Part shown: piece by piece, positions 1 through 8,446 of the stretch
Numbering within the stretch: position 1 is the first letter of the stretch
How the letters are laid out: every line of letters begins with the position of its first letter
Notes under the pieces: generated by a model
Told to the model about the DNA's origin: nothing
Seen by the model: the letters and a program-made list of their open reading frames with translations, nothing else
Database searches by the model: none
Position numbers and translations under genes: made by a program
NCBI GenBank assembly: GCA_029938505.1
Contig: JAOZUV010000036.1
Coordinates: forward strand, 1-11,194
DNA: 11,194 nt
Reading direction: 5' to 3'
Source of the DNA: Bacteroidales bacterium
Lineage (GTDB): Bacteria; Bacteroidota; Bacteroidia; Bacteroidales; GCA-2711565

Positions 1-981
1 AATGCAGATATTCAGCTGCTTTTACCTTATAGTATGGGGCGTATCAATGCTGATGGAAATGGTGAAATGAGTATTAATGTGAATTCTAGAGGTGATTTTG
101 AAATTTTTGGGGATTATTTCATTAATAAGGGAACCTTTCTATTTACACTTCAAAATATAGTAAATCGCCGCTTTAGTATTATTGAAGGTGGGAGAATTTC
201 ATGGAATGGTAATCCCTACGAAGCACTTATCAATGTTCAAGCTTTGTATAAAACAAAAGCAAGTTTGGCTGAGATTGAACCCGATCTTACACGACGTGTA
301 AATGTTGATTGTTATTTAAGTTTGAAAGAACAACTTTTTGACCCTCTTATTGATTTTAGCTTTAAACTTCCTAATGTTGATAAAACTACAGAACAATTAA
401 CTTATGCAATGATTGATACAACCAATGATGCAGTGATGAATCAACAGTTAATTTATTTGCTTGTATTGGGAAGTTTTAGCTATGAACAAGTTAATACTGC
501 TACGATTGGAGCATCATCATTTAATCTGATATCTAATCAGCTGAGTAGTTGGTTGTCGCAAATTAGTAAGGATTTTGATATTGGGATTAATTATCGTCCA
601 GGAGATGATCTTTCGCGAGAAGAAGTAGAAGTAGCCCTTTCAACGCAGTTTTTTGATAATCGTGTGACTATTGATGGCAATGTAGGAGTGATTGGCTTAC
701 AAAATACAAATTCAAATCCATCTGATATTGTTGGCGATGTAAATATTGAAGTTAAAATTACGGATGATGGACGATTTAGAATTAAAGCCTTTAATCGATC
801 AAATGTGAGTACCATTGAAAATGTAAATAAGTATGATAATCTAGCTCCAAACACTCAGGGTGTGGGTATATTTTATCGGAAGGAATTTGACAGCTTTAGT
901 GAATTGTTTAGAAAAAAGAGTGCTCAGAAAAAAAATAAGACAAGCGTTCAGGATTCTACTCGAAAGGAATCAAATAACTAA
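1..981 (+). CDS. tamB: TamB (DUF490) family translocation/assembly protein, C-terminal part (5' truncated by window edge)
   Basis: The frame is open from the first base (N-A-D-I-Q-L-L-L...), so the ATG at 34 is an internal methionine and the gene starts outside the window. The 326 visible codons carry the TamB C-terminal signature: ISWNGNPYEALINVQALY at about 196-249, with beta-rich repeats of the type F-x-I-x-G-x-Y before it. The tail (TQGVGIFYRKEFDSF at about 862-906, then a Lys/Ser-rich end) is typical of Bacteroidota homologues. Known for the family: TamB is an inner-membrane-anchored, periplasm-spanning beta-groove protein that works with a BamA/TamA-type outer-membrane partner in phospholipid transport or outer-membrane protein assembly. 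The N-terminal anchor and any partner gene are not visible. The stop is TAA at 979-981. The next gene follows on the same strand after 74 bp. Confidence 0.88.
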   Translation, partial: NADIQLLLPYSMGRINADGNGEMSINVNSRGDFEIFGDYFINKGTFLFTLQNIVNRRFSIIEGGRISWNGNPYEALINVQALYKTKASLAEIEPDLTRRVNVDCYLSLKEQLFDPLIDFSFKLPNVDKTTEQLTYAMIDTTNDAVMNQQLIYLLVLGSFSYEQVNTATIGASSFNLISNQLSSWLSQISKDFDIGINYRPGDDLSREEVEVALSTQFFDNRVTIDGNVGVIGLQNTNSNPSDIVGDVNIEVKITDDGRFRIKAFNRSNVSTIENVNKYDNLAPNTQGVGIFYRKEFDSFSELFRKKSAQKKNKTSVQDSTRKESNN

Positions 982-1055
982 AAATTTCCAGAAGCTTTGT
1001 GAAAATAATTTCTCAATTGAGTTTTTCTGTGTAAATTTATTATAAATTTTCATAC

Positions 1056-3464
1056 ATGAGTTTTACGGTTTATAAATCATCTGCCGGTTCGGGTAAAACC
1101 TACACATTGGTAAAAGAATACCTGAAAATTATTCTTCGGAATCCTAATGATTTCCGTAATATTTTGGCTGTTACCTTTACAAACAAGGCTGCCAATGAGA
1201 TGAAAGATCGTGTGATTGAAAATTTAAAGGAATTGGCAAATTCTGAGCATGATCCCAATAACAAAGCCATAAAATATCTTTTACCTGAATTGTTAAATGA
1301 AACAGATCTTTCGAGAGAGGAGATTATTAAAAATGCCAGAAAGTCTTTAGCCTTAATTCTTCATAATTATTCTGATTTTTCCGTTAGTACCATCGACAGT
1401 TTTGTACACAAAATTATCAAGACTTTTGCTTACGATTTACACCTCCCTCTGAATTTTGATGTTGAGTTAAATGCAGATCAATTATTGATTGAAGCCATCG
1501 ATATTTTAATTAATCGGGTGGGTATTGATGAAGAATTGACTGATTTGTTAATTCGGTTTACCGAATCAAAAGCCGATGATGAGAGTGATTGGCATATTGA
1601 AAATGATTTATTAAGTTTGGCTAAAACGCTTGTTAAAGAAGATGGGCAAGCAAATGTGTCTCGTTTGAAGGAACTGACTTATCAGAATTTTAAAGATTAT
1701 GCCGAGCAGTTAAATGCATTCATACGCGATTTTAAAACGAGAGTTACAGAACAAGCATCTGATGCTATAAAAATAATTAATTATCATCAAATCGATTATG
1801 CTTCTTTTTATCAGGGGAAGAGAGGACTGGTAGGATATTTTATAAAATTATCAAAACAGAGTAACAACGATTTTTTTGAAAATAAAAATGCTATAAAAAC
1901 GATTAAAGAAGATAAGTGGTATGCAGCTAAAGCGAATCAAGATGAACAATCATCTATTGAGGGGATTAAAGATGAGTTAAGAAATATCTATGCAAAGCTT
2001 CAACAAATTATTGAGAAAGATTTTAAAATATATTCTTTATATAAAATTCTTGCTAAACAGATTTATCCTTTGGCTGTTCTTAATGAAATTGAAAAGATCG
2101 TTACCGAAATTAAGAATCAAAATAATATTGTTCATATTTCAGAATTTAATAAGCAGATTTCAAAAATTGTTTTCTCCGAACCTATTCCTTTTATCTACGA
2201 ACGTTTGGGTGAAAAATATAAGCATTTCTTAATTGATGAATTTCAGGATACCTCTGTTTTGCAATGGCAGAATATGATTCCGCTAATTGATAATTCATTA
2301 TCTGAAGGCCATTTTAATATGATAGTAGGCGATGGTAAACAGGCTATTTATCGTTGGCGTAGTGGAGAAGTGGAGCAGTTTGCTTGTTTACCCGAAATAT
2401 TCAATAAAGAAAATCTACCCCTTTCTGACGAACGTGAAAATAATTTGAAGCGTAATTATCAGGAACAATTATTGGCTAATAATTTTCGCTCAAAAAAGGA
2501 GATAGTTACTTTTAATAATGATTTTTTCAAAATAATTTCAGGAAAATTAGATGATTCTTTTAGAGGAATTTATGATGGTATGGAGCAATCTGCTAATAAA
2601 GATAATACAGGAGGCTATGTTCATCTTGAATTTGTTTCTAAGTCAGAGGATAAAACTCAAGAACCCATTTTGCCAAGACTAAAAAGTCTGATTGATGATA
2701 TTCTGGATTCCAATCGTAAGTTATCAGATATTGCTTTATTATGTCGAACTAAAAAAGATGCTCGATTGTGTTCCTCCTATTTAATGGAAAATAATATTTC
2801 TGTTCTTTCATCTGAATCCTTATTGCTTTCTGCCTCTTCTGAAATAAATTTAATTATATCGTTTATCCGTTATTTATTGAATCCCTTTGATAAAATTCAT
2901 TTGGCTTCTGTTTTGCAATATTTAATAAATAAAAAAGAAATTAAAGAGAAGTCCTTAGTTGAGGTTTTCAATACTATAAGAAAGGAAAGTTCGCTAACAA
3001 AAATGCAAGAGCTACAAGCCTTTTTTAGTAAAAATGGCTATTCATACAATTCATATCGTTTATTGACGCTTCCAATTTATGATTTGTTAGAAGAGATTAT
3101 AAGAGTTTTTGATTTTGATAAAAAAGTTGATCCTTATTTGCAATTCTTTTTGGATGCTGCCCTTAAGTATAGTTTAAATGGGAAATCCAATGTCAATGAT
3201 TTTTTGGATTGGTGGGATAAAGAAAAGGAAAATGAGTCGGTGATTATTCCAGAAGGAATTGATGCTATTCGTGTGTTAACCATTCATAAAGCGAAAGGTC
3301 TTGAGTTTCCCATAGTTATTTATCCCTTTGCAAACGAACGAGTGAAAAGAGGCTTGAATCGTTTGTGGTTGGAAGTTGATGATGATTTATTGCCAAAGCT
3401 GGATGTAGCCTATTTACTCGTAAATAAAGATTTGGGAGAAACTATTTATAGTGATAATTATTAA
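1056..3464 (+). CDS. N-terminal piece of the split helicase-nuclease (motifs I-V)
   Basis: This 802-residue piece begins MSFTVYKSSAGSGKT, with the Walker A motif (AGSGKT) at residues 10-15. Motif Ia (NILAVTFTNKAANEMKDRV) is near 35-53 and the motif STIDSFVHKI at 111-120. The Walker B/motif II DEFQDTS is at 394-400, motif III (VGDGKQAIYRWRSGE) at 424-438, motif IV (NNFRSK) at 475-480 and motif V (VLTIHKAKGLEFP) at 740-752. These are the SF1A UvrD/RecB signatures, so ATP binding and 3'-5' translocation are the expected family activity. The piece ends 53 residues after motif V and lacks motif VI with its arginine finger, so alone it should be a poor ATPase. The start is the ATG at 1056, because the family normally places Walker A within about 15 residues of the N-terminus. 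No Shine-Dalgarno sequence is visible. Confidence 0.8.
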   Translation: MSFTVYKSSAGSGKTYTLVKEYLKIILRNPNDFRNILAVTFTNKAANEMKDRVIENLKELANSEHDPNNKAIKYLLPELLNETDLSREEIIKNARKSLALILHNYSDFSVSTIDSFVHKIIKTFAYDLHLPLNFDVELNADQLLIEAIDILINRVGIDEELTDLLIRFTESKADDESDWHIENDLLSLAKTLVKEDGQANVSRLKELTYQNFKDYAEQLNAFIRDFKTRVTEQASDAIKIINYHQIDYASFYQGKRGLVGYFIKLSKQSNNDFFENKNAIKTIKEDKWYAAKANQDEQSSIEGIKDELRNIYAKLQQIIEKDFKIYSLYKILAKQIYPLAVLNEIEKIVTEIKNQNNIVHISEFNKQISKIVFSEPIPFIYERLGEKYKHFLIDEFQDTSVLQWQNMIPLIDNSLSEGHFNMIVGDGKQAIYRWRSGEVEQFACLPEIFNKENLPLSDERENNLKRNYQEQLLANNFRSKKEIVTFNNDFFKIISGKLDDSFRGIYDGMEQSANKDNTGGYVHLEFVSKSEDKTQEPILPRLKSLIDDILDSNRKLSDIALLCRTKKDARLCSSYLMENNISVLSSESLLLSASSEINLIISFIRYLLNPFDKIHLASVLQYLINKKEIKEKSLVEVFNTIRKESSLTKMQELQAFFSKNGYSYNSYRLLTLPIYDLLEEIIRVFDFDKKVDPYLQFFLDAALKYSLNGKSNVNDFLDWWDKEKENESVIIPEGIDAIRVLTIHKAKGLEFPIVIYPFANERVKRGLNRLWLEVDDDLLPKLDVAYLLVNKDLGETIYSDNY

Positions 3465-3470
3465 CATGAG

Positions 3471-4229
3471 ATGGCCAAATCATTGCTCGATTTAGTCAAT
3501 TTATTATATGTTGCTTTTACCCGCTCTGTTGAGCAATTATATGTTTTAACGAATGAGGTATCTAAGAGTAAAAGCGAAACCATTGATATTCCCCGATTAA
3601 TCAAATATTATTTAGAACAAAAAGGCTTGTGGACAGAAGAAAATCAAGTGTATACTTTTGGAGAACTTTTAAAATCTGATATCGAAAACAAAAAACTAAC
3701 TCAAAGTTATGTGCTTGAAAAATTTTATTCGGTCGATTGGCGGAATAATCTACAAATTAGTACATCAGCACCTGATATTTGGGATGTTGAAAACCCTGAA
3801 CGAAATAAAGAAAAAGGAAATTTAATTCATTTACTACTCTCTCAAATCGAAACAGCTGATCAGATTGAAAAACTTATTTTACAAAATGTTGAAAGAGGTG
3901 TCATTGATGCTTCTCAAAAAGATGAAGTTAAAGATATCTTGAAAAGAATAATTGCTCATCCAGATGTGCAGCCTTATTTTAAACAAGGATTGAATGTAAA
4001 AGCCGAAGCTGAAATTTTATTGGAGTCAGGATTAACCATTCGCCCCGATCGATTAATAATTGATAATGATCATATAATTATTATTGATTATAAAACTGGA
4101 AAACCTCAGGAAAAGCACATTAAACAGATTGATCGCTATGCAGATATTCTTTTGCAAATGGACTATTCATCTGTTGAAAAAATATTGATTTATATTGATG
4201 AAAGCGTATTTGTTAAAAAGTGGGAATGA
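3471..4229 (+). CDS. C-terminal piece of the split helicase-nuclease (motif VI and PD-(D/E)XK nuclease)
   Basis: This continues the same frame two codons after the TAA; the ATG at 3471 is only a possible restart and has no visible ribosome-binding site. Numbered from that Met, motif VI is NLLYVAFTRSVEQLYVL at residues 10-26, with Arg18 as the expected arginine finger. A RecB/AddA-type nuclease follows: His120 in KGNLIHLLLS, Glu181 in AEAEILLE, Asp193 in IRPDR, and the core IDYKTGK with Asp206 and Lys208, then QIDRYA with Gln219 and Tyr223. These match the RecB nuclease pattern and look intact, so the nuclease half has not decayed; that fits a recent nonsense change or a sequence error. It is 252 residues from the ATG. 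The next gene, hutI, starts 98 bp downstream and appears functionally unrelated. Confidence 0.75.
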   Translation: MAKSLLDLVNLLYVAFTRSVEQLYVLTNEVSKSKSETIDIPRLIKYYLEQKGLWTEENQVYTFGELLKSDIENKKLTQSYVLEKFYSVDWRNNLQISTSAPDIWDVENPERNKEKGNLIHLLLSQIETADQIEKLILQNVERGVIDASQKDEVKDILKRIIAHPDVQPYFKQGLNVKAEAEILLESGLTIRPDRLIIDNDHIIIIDYKTGKPQEKHIKQIDRYADILLQMDYSSVEKILIYIDESVFVKKWE

Positions 4230-4276
4230 TTCGTCTAAATTTTTCTTTTCTAAATATAAAAAGAGCTCCTCATAAG

Positions 4277-4308
4277 TTTAATTAATCAAATGAAATTTGC
4301 TAATTTCG
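4277..4308 (+). promoter_or_regulatory. Candidate Bacteroidota-type promoter for hutI-ftcD
   Basis: TAATTTCG at 4301-4308 matches the -7 box TAnnTTTG at seven of eight positions. It lies 20 nt downstream of TTTA at 4277-4280, a one-mismatch -33 box. Transcription would start about 12-15 nt before the hutI ATG at 4328. The match is to a loose AT-rich consensus in AT-rich DNA, so this is only a candidate. No operator for a histidine-responsive regulator is evident. Confidence 0.35.
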
Positions 4309-4327
4309 TACACTAATTTTCAAGCCG

Positions 4328-5578
4328 ATGAGTATTTTAATTAAGAATATAAAAGAGCTTATTCAAATTCAAGATAAAACTGTCAAATTTATTGAAGGAA
4401 AAAACATGGCAAGCTTGAGAACTCTCAAAGATGCTTGGCTGTTTATCAAAGATGGTTTGATTGCAGATTTTGGTCCAATGTCTGGCTTTAGTGAAGATGT
4501 TGTTGAAAATGAAAATGAATTGATTGAGTTGGATGCCAAAGGACGAATGGTGTTTCCTTCTTTTTGTGATTCCCATACTCATCTAGTTTATCCAGCTAGC
4601 CGTGAAATTGAATACATTGATAAAATTAAAGGTTTGTCCTACGAGGAGATTGCTAAACGAGGTGGAGGAATCCTTAATTCAGCTAAGAAAATGCAAGAGG
4701 TTTCAGAAGATGAGCTTTATGAGTCAGCCATGAATCGTTTGGATGAGATTATGCAAATGGGAACAGGTGCTGTTGAAATTAAAAGTGGTTATGGTTTAAC
4801 TACCGAGAGCGAGTTGAAAATGCTCAGAGTTATAAAACGATTGAAAGAAGATCACCCTCTCACTATTAAATCTACTTTTTTAGGAGCACATGCTATTCCT
4901 GCTGAATATAAAGAAAGACAAACAGAATACGTTGATTTGGTAATCAATGAAATGATTCCTCAAGTTGCAGCAGCAGAATTGGCTGATTATGTAGATGTAT
5001 TTTGTGATCGAGGGTTTTTTACTGTGGAAGATACCGATCGTATTTTAAATGCTGCTATGAAATATGGTCTTCGTCCGAAAATTCATGCCAATGAATTGGA
5101 TTATTCTGGAGGTATTCAAGTGGGAGTGAAGTATAACGCACTTTCTGTCGATCATCTTGAATTTACGGGGGATAAAGAAATAACATCATTACTAAACTCG
5201 CAGACTATGCCAACAGTTTTACCGGGTGCTGCTTTCTTTTTGGGGATGGTTTATGCGCCTGTGCGCAAAATGATTGATGCTGGTTTACCAGTGGCTTTAG
5301 CAAGTGATTTCAATCCTGGTTCATCTCCTTCAGGAAATATGCAATTGATTGTTTCGATGGCAAGTATCCTATACAAGATGCTCCCTGAAGAAGCCATTCA
5401 TGCAACAACTATTAACACAGCTTATGCGATGGGAATTCAAGAAGAATTGGGAAGCATTACTAAAGGAAAAATAGCCAATGTTTATATCACAAAAGAAATT
5501 CCTACTTACGAATTTATGCCTTATTATTATGGTTCAAATAAAGTAGAGAAAGTGATTATTAATGGAGAAATTCAATAA
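4328..5578 (+). CDS. hutI: Imidazolonepropionase (histidine degradation)
   Basis: HutI hydrolyses 4-imidazolone-5-propionate to N-formimino-L-glutamate in the cytoplasm, the third step of histidine utilisation. The protein has 416 residues, normal for the family, and shows the amidohydrolase fold signatures. The metal-binding DSHTH is at 81-85 (His83, His85), FLGAHA at 184-189, KIHANE at 251-256 (His253, Glu256), SVDHLE at 273-278 (His276) and ALASDFNPG at 323-331 (Asp327). The His83/His85/His253/Asp327 spacing parallels the known B. subtilis HutI zinc ligands. The glycine-rich RGGGI at 111-115 is also a family hallmark. The ATG at 4328 gives the expected short N-terminal beta domain (LIKNIKEL). 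ftcD, which uses its product, starts 21 bp downstream on the same strand, so the two are very likely one operon. HutH and HutU must lie elsewhere. Confidence 0.95.
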   Translation: MSILIKNIKELIQIQDKTVKFIEGKNMASLRTLKDAWLFIKDGLIADFGPMSGFSEDVVENENELIELDAKGRMVFPSFCDSHTHLVYPASREIEYIDKIKGLSYEEIAKRGGGILNSAKKMQEVSEDELYESAMNRLDEIMQMGTGAVEIKSGYGLTTESELKMLRVIKRLKEDHPLTIKSTFLGAHAIPAEYKERQTEYVDLVINEMIPQVAAAELADYVDVFCDRGFFTVEDTDRILNAAMKYGLRPKIHANELDYSGGIQVGVKYNALSVDHLEFTGDKEITSLLNSQTMPTVLPGAAFFLGMVYAPVRKMIDAGLPVALASDFNPGSSPSGNMQLIVSMASILYKMLPEEAIHATTINTAYAMGIQEELGSITKGKIANVYITKEIPTYEFMPYYYGSNKVEKVIINGEIQ

Positions 5579-5599
5579 AAAATATAAATCAGTTTTAAT

Positions 5600-7285
5600 A
5601 TGAAAAAACTAATCGAATGCGTACCTAATTTTAGTGAAGGTCGCGATATGAGCATCATCAAACAAATTACTGATGAGATTGAAAAAGTAGATGGTGTAAA
5701 ATTGTTGGATGTTGATCCGGGTGCAGCCACTAATCGAACAGTTGTTACTTTTGTTGGTACTCCAGAGGAAGTGATTGATGCAGCTGTAATTGCTGTTAAA
5801 AAAGCTTCTGAATTGATTGATATGAGTAAACATACAGGCGAACATCCTCGTATGGGAGCAACAGATGTTTGTCCATTAGTTCCTATCGCCGGTATTACCA
5901 TGGAGGAAACTGTTGAATATGCTCGTATTCTGGCAAAACGAATTGGAGAAGAATTAGGGATTTCTGTTTATTGCTATGAAAATGCTGCCTTTACAGAAGA
6001 ACGCAGAAACTTGGCTAATTGCCGTAAGGGTGAGTACGAAGCCATGGCCGAAAAATTAAAAGACCCGCATTGGAAACCTGATTTCGGTCCTACGGAATTA
6101 AATGTTAAAGCTGGGGTTACGGCTGTTAGTGCCAGAGATTTCTTGGTTGCTTTCAATGTAAATTTAAATACAACTTCCACGCGTCGTGCCAATGCTATTG
6201 CTTTTGATGTTCGTGAACGTGGACGTACAAAACGCGAAGGCAATCCCGTCACAGGGAAAATTGTGAAAGATGAAAATGGTAAACCTGTGATGATACCTGG
6301 TTCATTGAAATCAGTGAAGGCTATTGGTTGGTTTATTGAAGAATATGGGGTAGCTCAAATTTCGATGAATCTCACTAATATTTCAATTACTTCAGCACAT
6401 GAAGCTTTTGATGAAGTTGATAAAAGAGCAACGGCTCGCGGTATTCGTGCTACGGGTTCTGAACTGGTTGGTTTAATCCCATTGCAAGCGATGCTTGATG
6501 CCGGGAAGTATTTCTTACGTAAACAAAACAGATCATTGGGTGTTGATAATGATGAGTTAATTAAAATTGCCATTAAATCAATGGGATTGGATGAACTTAA
6601 ACCATTTGATCCTAGAGAAAGAATTATTGAATATGTATTAGAAGGTGATAAGCAAGATAAACTTGTTGATATGAATCTGGTTGAGTTTGCGAACGAAACA
6701 GCTTCTGAATCGCCTGCTCCTGGAGGTGGATCTATCTCTGCTTACGCCGGTGCGATGGGAGTATCTTTAGCAACTATGGTAGCTAATCTTTCATCTCACA
6801 AACGTGGATGGGATGAGCGTTGGGAAGAATTCTCTGAATGGGCTGAAAAGGGTCAAAAACTAAAGGATGAGCTTTTATTCTTGGTAGATGAAGATACCAA
6901 TGCATTTAATAAAATTATGGATGCTTTTGGCTTACCAAAAAAATCTGAAGAAGAAAAAGTAGCTCGTATGCAAGCTATTCAGGATGCTTCAAAATATGCG
7001 ATTGAAATTCCTTTTAAAGTGATGCAAAAATCATTTGAATCGATGGAAGTAATTAAAGCTATGGCTGAGGTTGGAAATCCAAATTCAGTATCAGATGCTG
7101 GTGTTGGAGCACTTTGTGCACGAACCGCTGTGATGGGTGCTTATTTAAATGTAAAGATCAATGCGACTGATATCGAAGACAAAATTTTTGCTGAAGAAAA
7201 ATTAAGTCAAGGAGCTGAAATTGAAAATAAAACAATTGCTCTTGAAACTGAGATTTTGAAAATTGTAAACGAAAAAATTGGGTAG
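5600..7285 (+). CDS. ftcD: Bifunctional glutamate formimidoyltransferase / formimidoyl-THF cyclodeaminase
   Basis: FtcD moves the formimino group from N-formimino-glutamate to tetrahydrofolate, releasing glutamate, then cyclises 5-formimino-THF to 5,10-methenyl-THF and ammonia. Residues 1 to about 345 are the transferase, starting with KLIECVPNFSEGRD; His82 in TGEHPRMGATD sits exactly where the mammalian enzyme has its catalytic His82. Residues from about 355 to 561 are the cyclodeaminase, with SPAPGGGS at 371-378, LVDEDTNAF at 428-436 and GNPNSVSDAGVGA at 492-504. The 561 residues are close to the size of the mammalian bifunctional enzyme. Many bacteria, including some Bacteroides, are thought to encode the two activities separately; here they form one uninterrupted chain. 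The ATG at 5600 lies 21 bp after the hutI stop, with no terminator between, so the genes should be co-transcribed. The stop is TAG, and a hairpin terminator follows. Confidence 0.95.
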   Translation: MKKLIECVPNFSEGRDMSIIKQITDEIEKVDGVKLLDVDPGAATNRTVVTFVGTPEEVIDAAVIAVKKASELIDMSKHTGEHPRMGATDVCPLVPIAGITMEETVEYARILAKRIGEELGISVYCYENAAFTEERRNLANCRKGEYEAMAEKLKDPHWKPDFGPTELNVKAGVTAVSARDFLVAFNVNLNTTSTRRANAIAFDVRERGRTKREGNPVTGKIVKDENGKPVMIPGSLKSVKAIGWFIEEYGVAQISMNLTNISITSAHEAFDEVDKRATARGIRATGSELVGLIPLQAMLDAGKYFLRKQNRSLGVDNDELIKIAIKSMGLDELKPFDPRERIIEYVLEGDKQDKLVDMNLVEFANETASESPAPGGGSISAYAGAMGVSLATMVANLSSHKRGWDERWEEFSEWAEKGQKLKDELLFLVDEDTNAFNKIMDAFGLPKKSEEEKVARMQAIQDASKYAIEIPFKVMQKSFESMEVIKAMAEVGNPNSVSDAGVGALCARTAVMGAYLNVKINATDIEDKIFAEEKLSQGAEIENKTIALETEILKIVNEKIG

Positions 7286-7309
7286 ATTTCTAATCTTAAA
7301 AAATAATAG

Positions 7310-7341
7310 ATCTCCATTCAAATTTTTGAGTGGGGATTTTT
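7310..7341 (+). terminator. Intrinsic terminator of hutI-ftcD, overlapping the adh stop codon
   Basis: The arms 7310-7321 and 7326-7337 form a 12-bp stem with two G-T wobbles (7313/7334 and 7317/7330) around a 4-nt loop. The T-run TTTTT at 7337-7341 follows. It begins 24 bp after the ftcD stop. The T-run overlaps the last codon of the convergent alcohol dehydrogenase gene (stop at 7340-7342 on the minus strand). For minus-strand transcripts a T-run exists at the complement of 7298-7303, about 7 nt past the stem, so it may work weakly in both directions. Confidence 0.75.
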
Positions 7342-8443
7342 AATTCATTGCTTTCCGATAAATGTCTAGGATGATATCTTCTGTAATATTTCCTGGAGTA
7401 ATTTCAACATCACCCTTTACAATAGTTTGTTTTGCAAAGTTGGGAAGTTCAGATTCTTTTACACCGTAATCCGATAATTTTGTTGACACACCTAAATGTT
7501 GAATAAAATTTTCAAGCCCGCCTTTGTGGGCAAATAATTTATCAATAATTATTATTTTACTAGGTTCTATATTGTTTCCTTCTAGATAATTAAGAAATGC
7601 AGGTTGAAGAATGATGCAAGCTTTCCCGTGAGCTAAGCCGTGAAATGTTGTTAAAGGATAACCCATTATATGTGGCAAGATTGTACTCGCATGACTGATT
7701 ACAATACCTCCTAATAATGCTGCATAAGCCATTTTATTCATGGCTCCCACCTCTTTTTTTGCAGCATTCTCTATATTTTCAATAATAATTTTGATGGCTT
7801 CTAATGCCAGTTGATCATTTAACTCAAAACTTAAGTTTGAAAGATAAGCTTCAATGGAGTGAGCCAATGCATCCAATCCGGTGTTAACAATTACTGAGGG
7901 TGGCATTGAATAAGTGAGTTCAGGATCAATAATTGAAACTATCGGGAAAATTTGTGGATGCGAAAAGCCATTTTTTAGATGTGATTCGGTATCTGTAAAA
8001 ACAGCGAAAGGAGTTGCTTCACTTCCTGTTCCCGATGATGTAGGTATACAAATAATGGGAAGTACTTGATTTACTTGTGCATTATTTTCTACAATATTTT
8101 TAATTGTTGCTTGATTCACTGTTCTTAATGCAATACCCTTGGCTGCATCCATACTGGAACCACCTCCAATCCCAATAACCAGATCAATATTTGATTTTGC
8201 AAATTGAGCCCCTTTTTCAATTGTTGCATAAGAAGGGTTTTCTTCTACTTCGCTAAATATAAATATATTCCTATTTTTTAGGATTGCTTTTACTTCCGTT
8301 ATGATTTTAGTTTTTGTAAGCAAAATAGGATCTGTGACAATCAAAATATTATCGTATGCTTTAAGGATAAAAGTGTCTAATTCTTGGATTTTTCCAGTAC
8401 CATAAATAATTTTAGTAGGAATGTGAAAAGTAAAGTTGCTCAT
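7340..8443 (-). CDS. Iron-containing alcohol dehydrogenase family protein
   Basis: A 367-residue group III (Fe-dependent) alcohol dehydrogenase, expected to interconvert an alcohol and aldehyde (or ketone) with NAD(P). The N-terminal dinucleotide domain has the family GGGS motif in GIGGGSSMDAAK at 91-102, followed by PTSSGTGSEAT at 134-144. The expected metal ligands are present: Asp191 and His195 in GLDALAHSIEAY, His258 in LPHIMGYPLT and His272 in LAHGKAC; the 14-residue spacing of the last two equals that of E. coli FucO (His263/His277). At the position of the FucO second histidine (His267) this protein has Tyr262, a form found in some subfamilies. The substrate cannot be named. The ATG lies only 3 nt after the mscS stop, so translation is probably coupled. 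It converges on ftcD with 54 bp between the stops. Confidence 0.9.
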   Translation of the reverse strand: MSNFTFHIPTKIIYGTGKIQELDTFILKAYDNILIVTDPILLTKTKIITEVKAILKNRNIFIFSEVEENPSYATIEKGAQFAKSNIDLVIGIGGGSSMDAAKGIALRTVNQATIKNIVENNAQVNQVLPIICIPTSSGTGSEATPFAVFTDTESHLKNGFSHPQIFPIVSIIDPELTYSMPPSVIVNTGLDALAHSIEAYLSNLSFELNDQLALEAIKIIIENIENAAKKEVGAMNKMAYAALLGGIVISHASTILPHIMGYPLTTFHGLAHGKACIILQPAFLNYLEGNNIEPSKIIIIDKLFAHKGGLENFIQHLGVSTKLSDYGVKESELPNFAKQTIVKGDVEITPGNITEDIILDIYRKAMN

Positions 8444-8446
8444 ATT

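Larger units (their letters stand above)
1056..4229 (+). pseudogene. AddA/RecB-like UvrD-family helicase-nuclease interrupted by one in-frame TAA
   Basis: Reading frame 3 from 1056 to 4229 encodes one complete UvrD/AddA-type helicase-nuclease of about 1,057 codons, a normal size for the Bacteroidota family. It is broken only by TAA at 3462-3464, which reads as ...DNY-stop-HEMAKSLLDL... No base is gained or lost, because both sides are in the same frame. Helicase motifs I-V lie before the stop; motif VI and the C-terminal PD-(D/E)XK nuclease lie after it. Such proteins process double-strand DNA ends for RecA-type recombination, usually with an AddB-like partner, which is not encoded here. A GAA-to-TAA change (Glu to stop) would explain the break, since family members usually have a charged residue there; this is inference. 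Alternatives are a sequencing error, readthrough, or two separately translated chains. Other genes in the window use TAA as a normal stop, so codon reassignment is unlikely. Confidence 0.75.

Noticed and set aside
1012..1026. Perfect 10-bp palindrome CTCAATTGAG followed by TTTTT after tamB
   Set aside because: As a hairpin only three base pairs remain outside a minimal loop, too weak for a terminator; an operator role has no support.
860..1045. Small plus-strand open frame over the tamB end and following gap
   Set aside because: It mostly overlaps tamB in another frame, has no recognisable protein features and does not begin with ATG.
1043..1050. TAAATTTT as a promoter -7 box for the helicase gene
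   Set aside because: No -33 box at the right distance, and it would leave almost no leader before the ATG at 1056.
3462..3464. Recoded stop (alternative genetic code, selenocysteine or pyrrolysine)
   Set aside because: The codon is TAA, not TGA or TAG, and other genes here (tamB, hutI, cdaA, mscS, adh) end normally at TAA.
4244..4264. TCTTTT/AAAAGA hairpin between the helicase gene and hutI
   Set aside because: Six nearly all A-T pairs around a 9-nt loop, with no following T-run; expected by chance in DNA this AT-rich.
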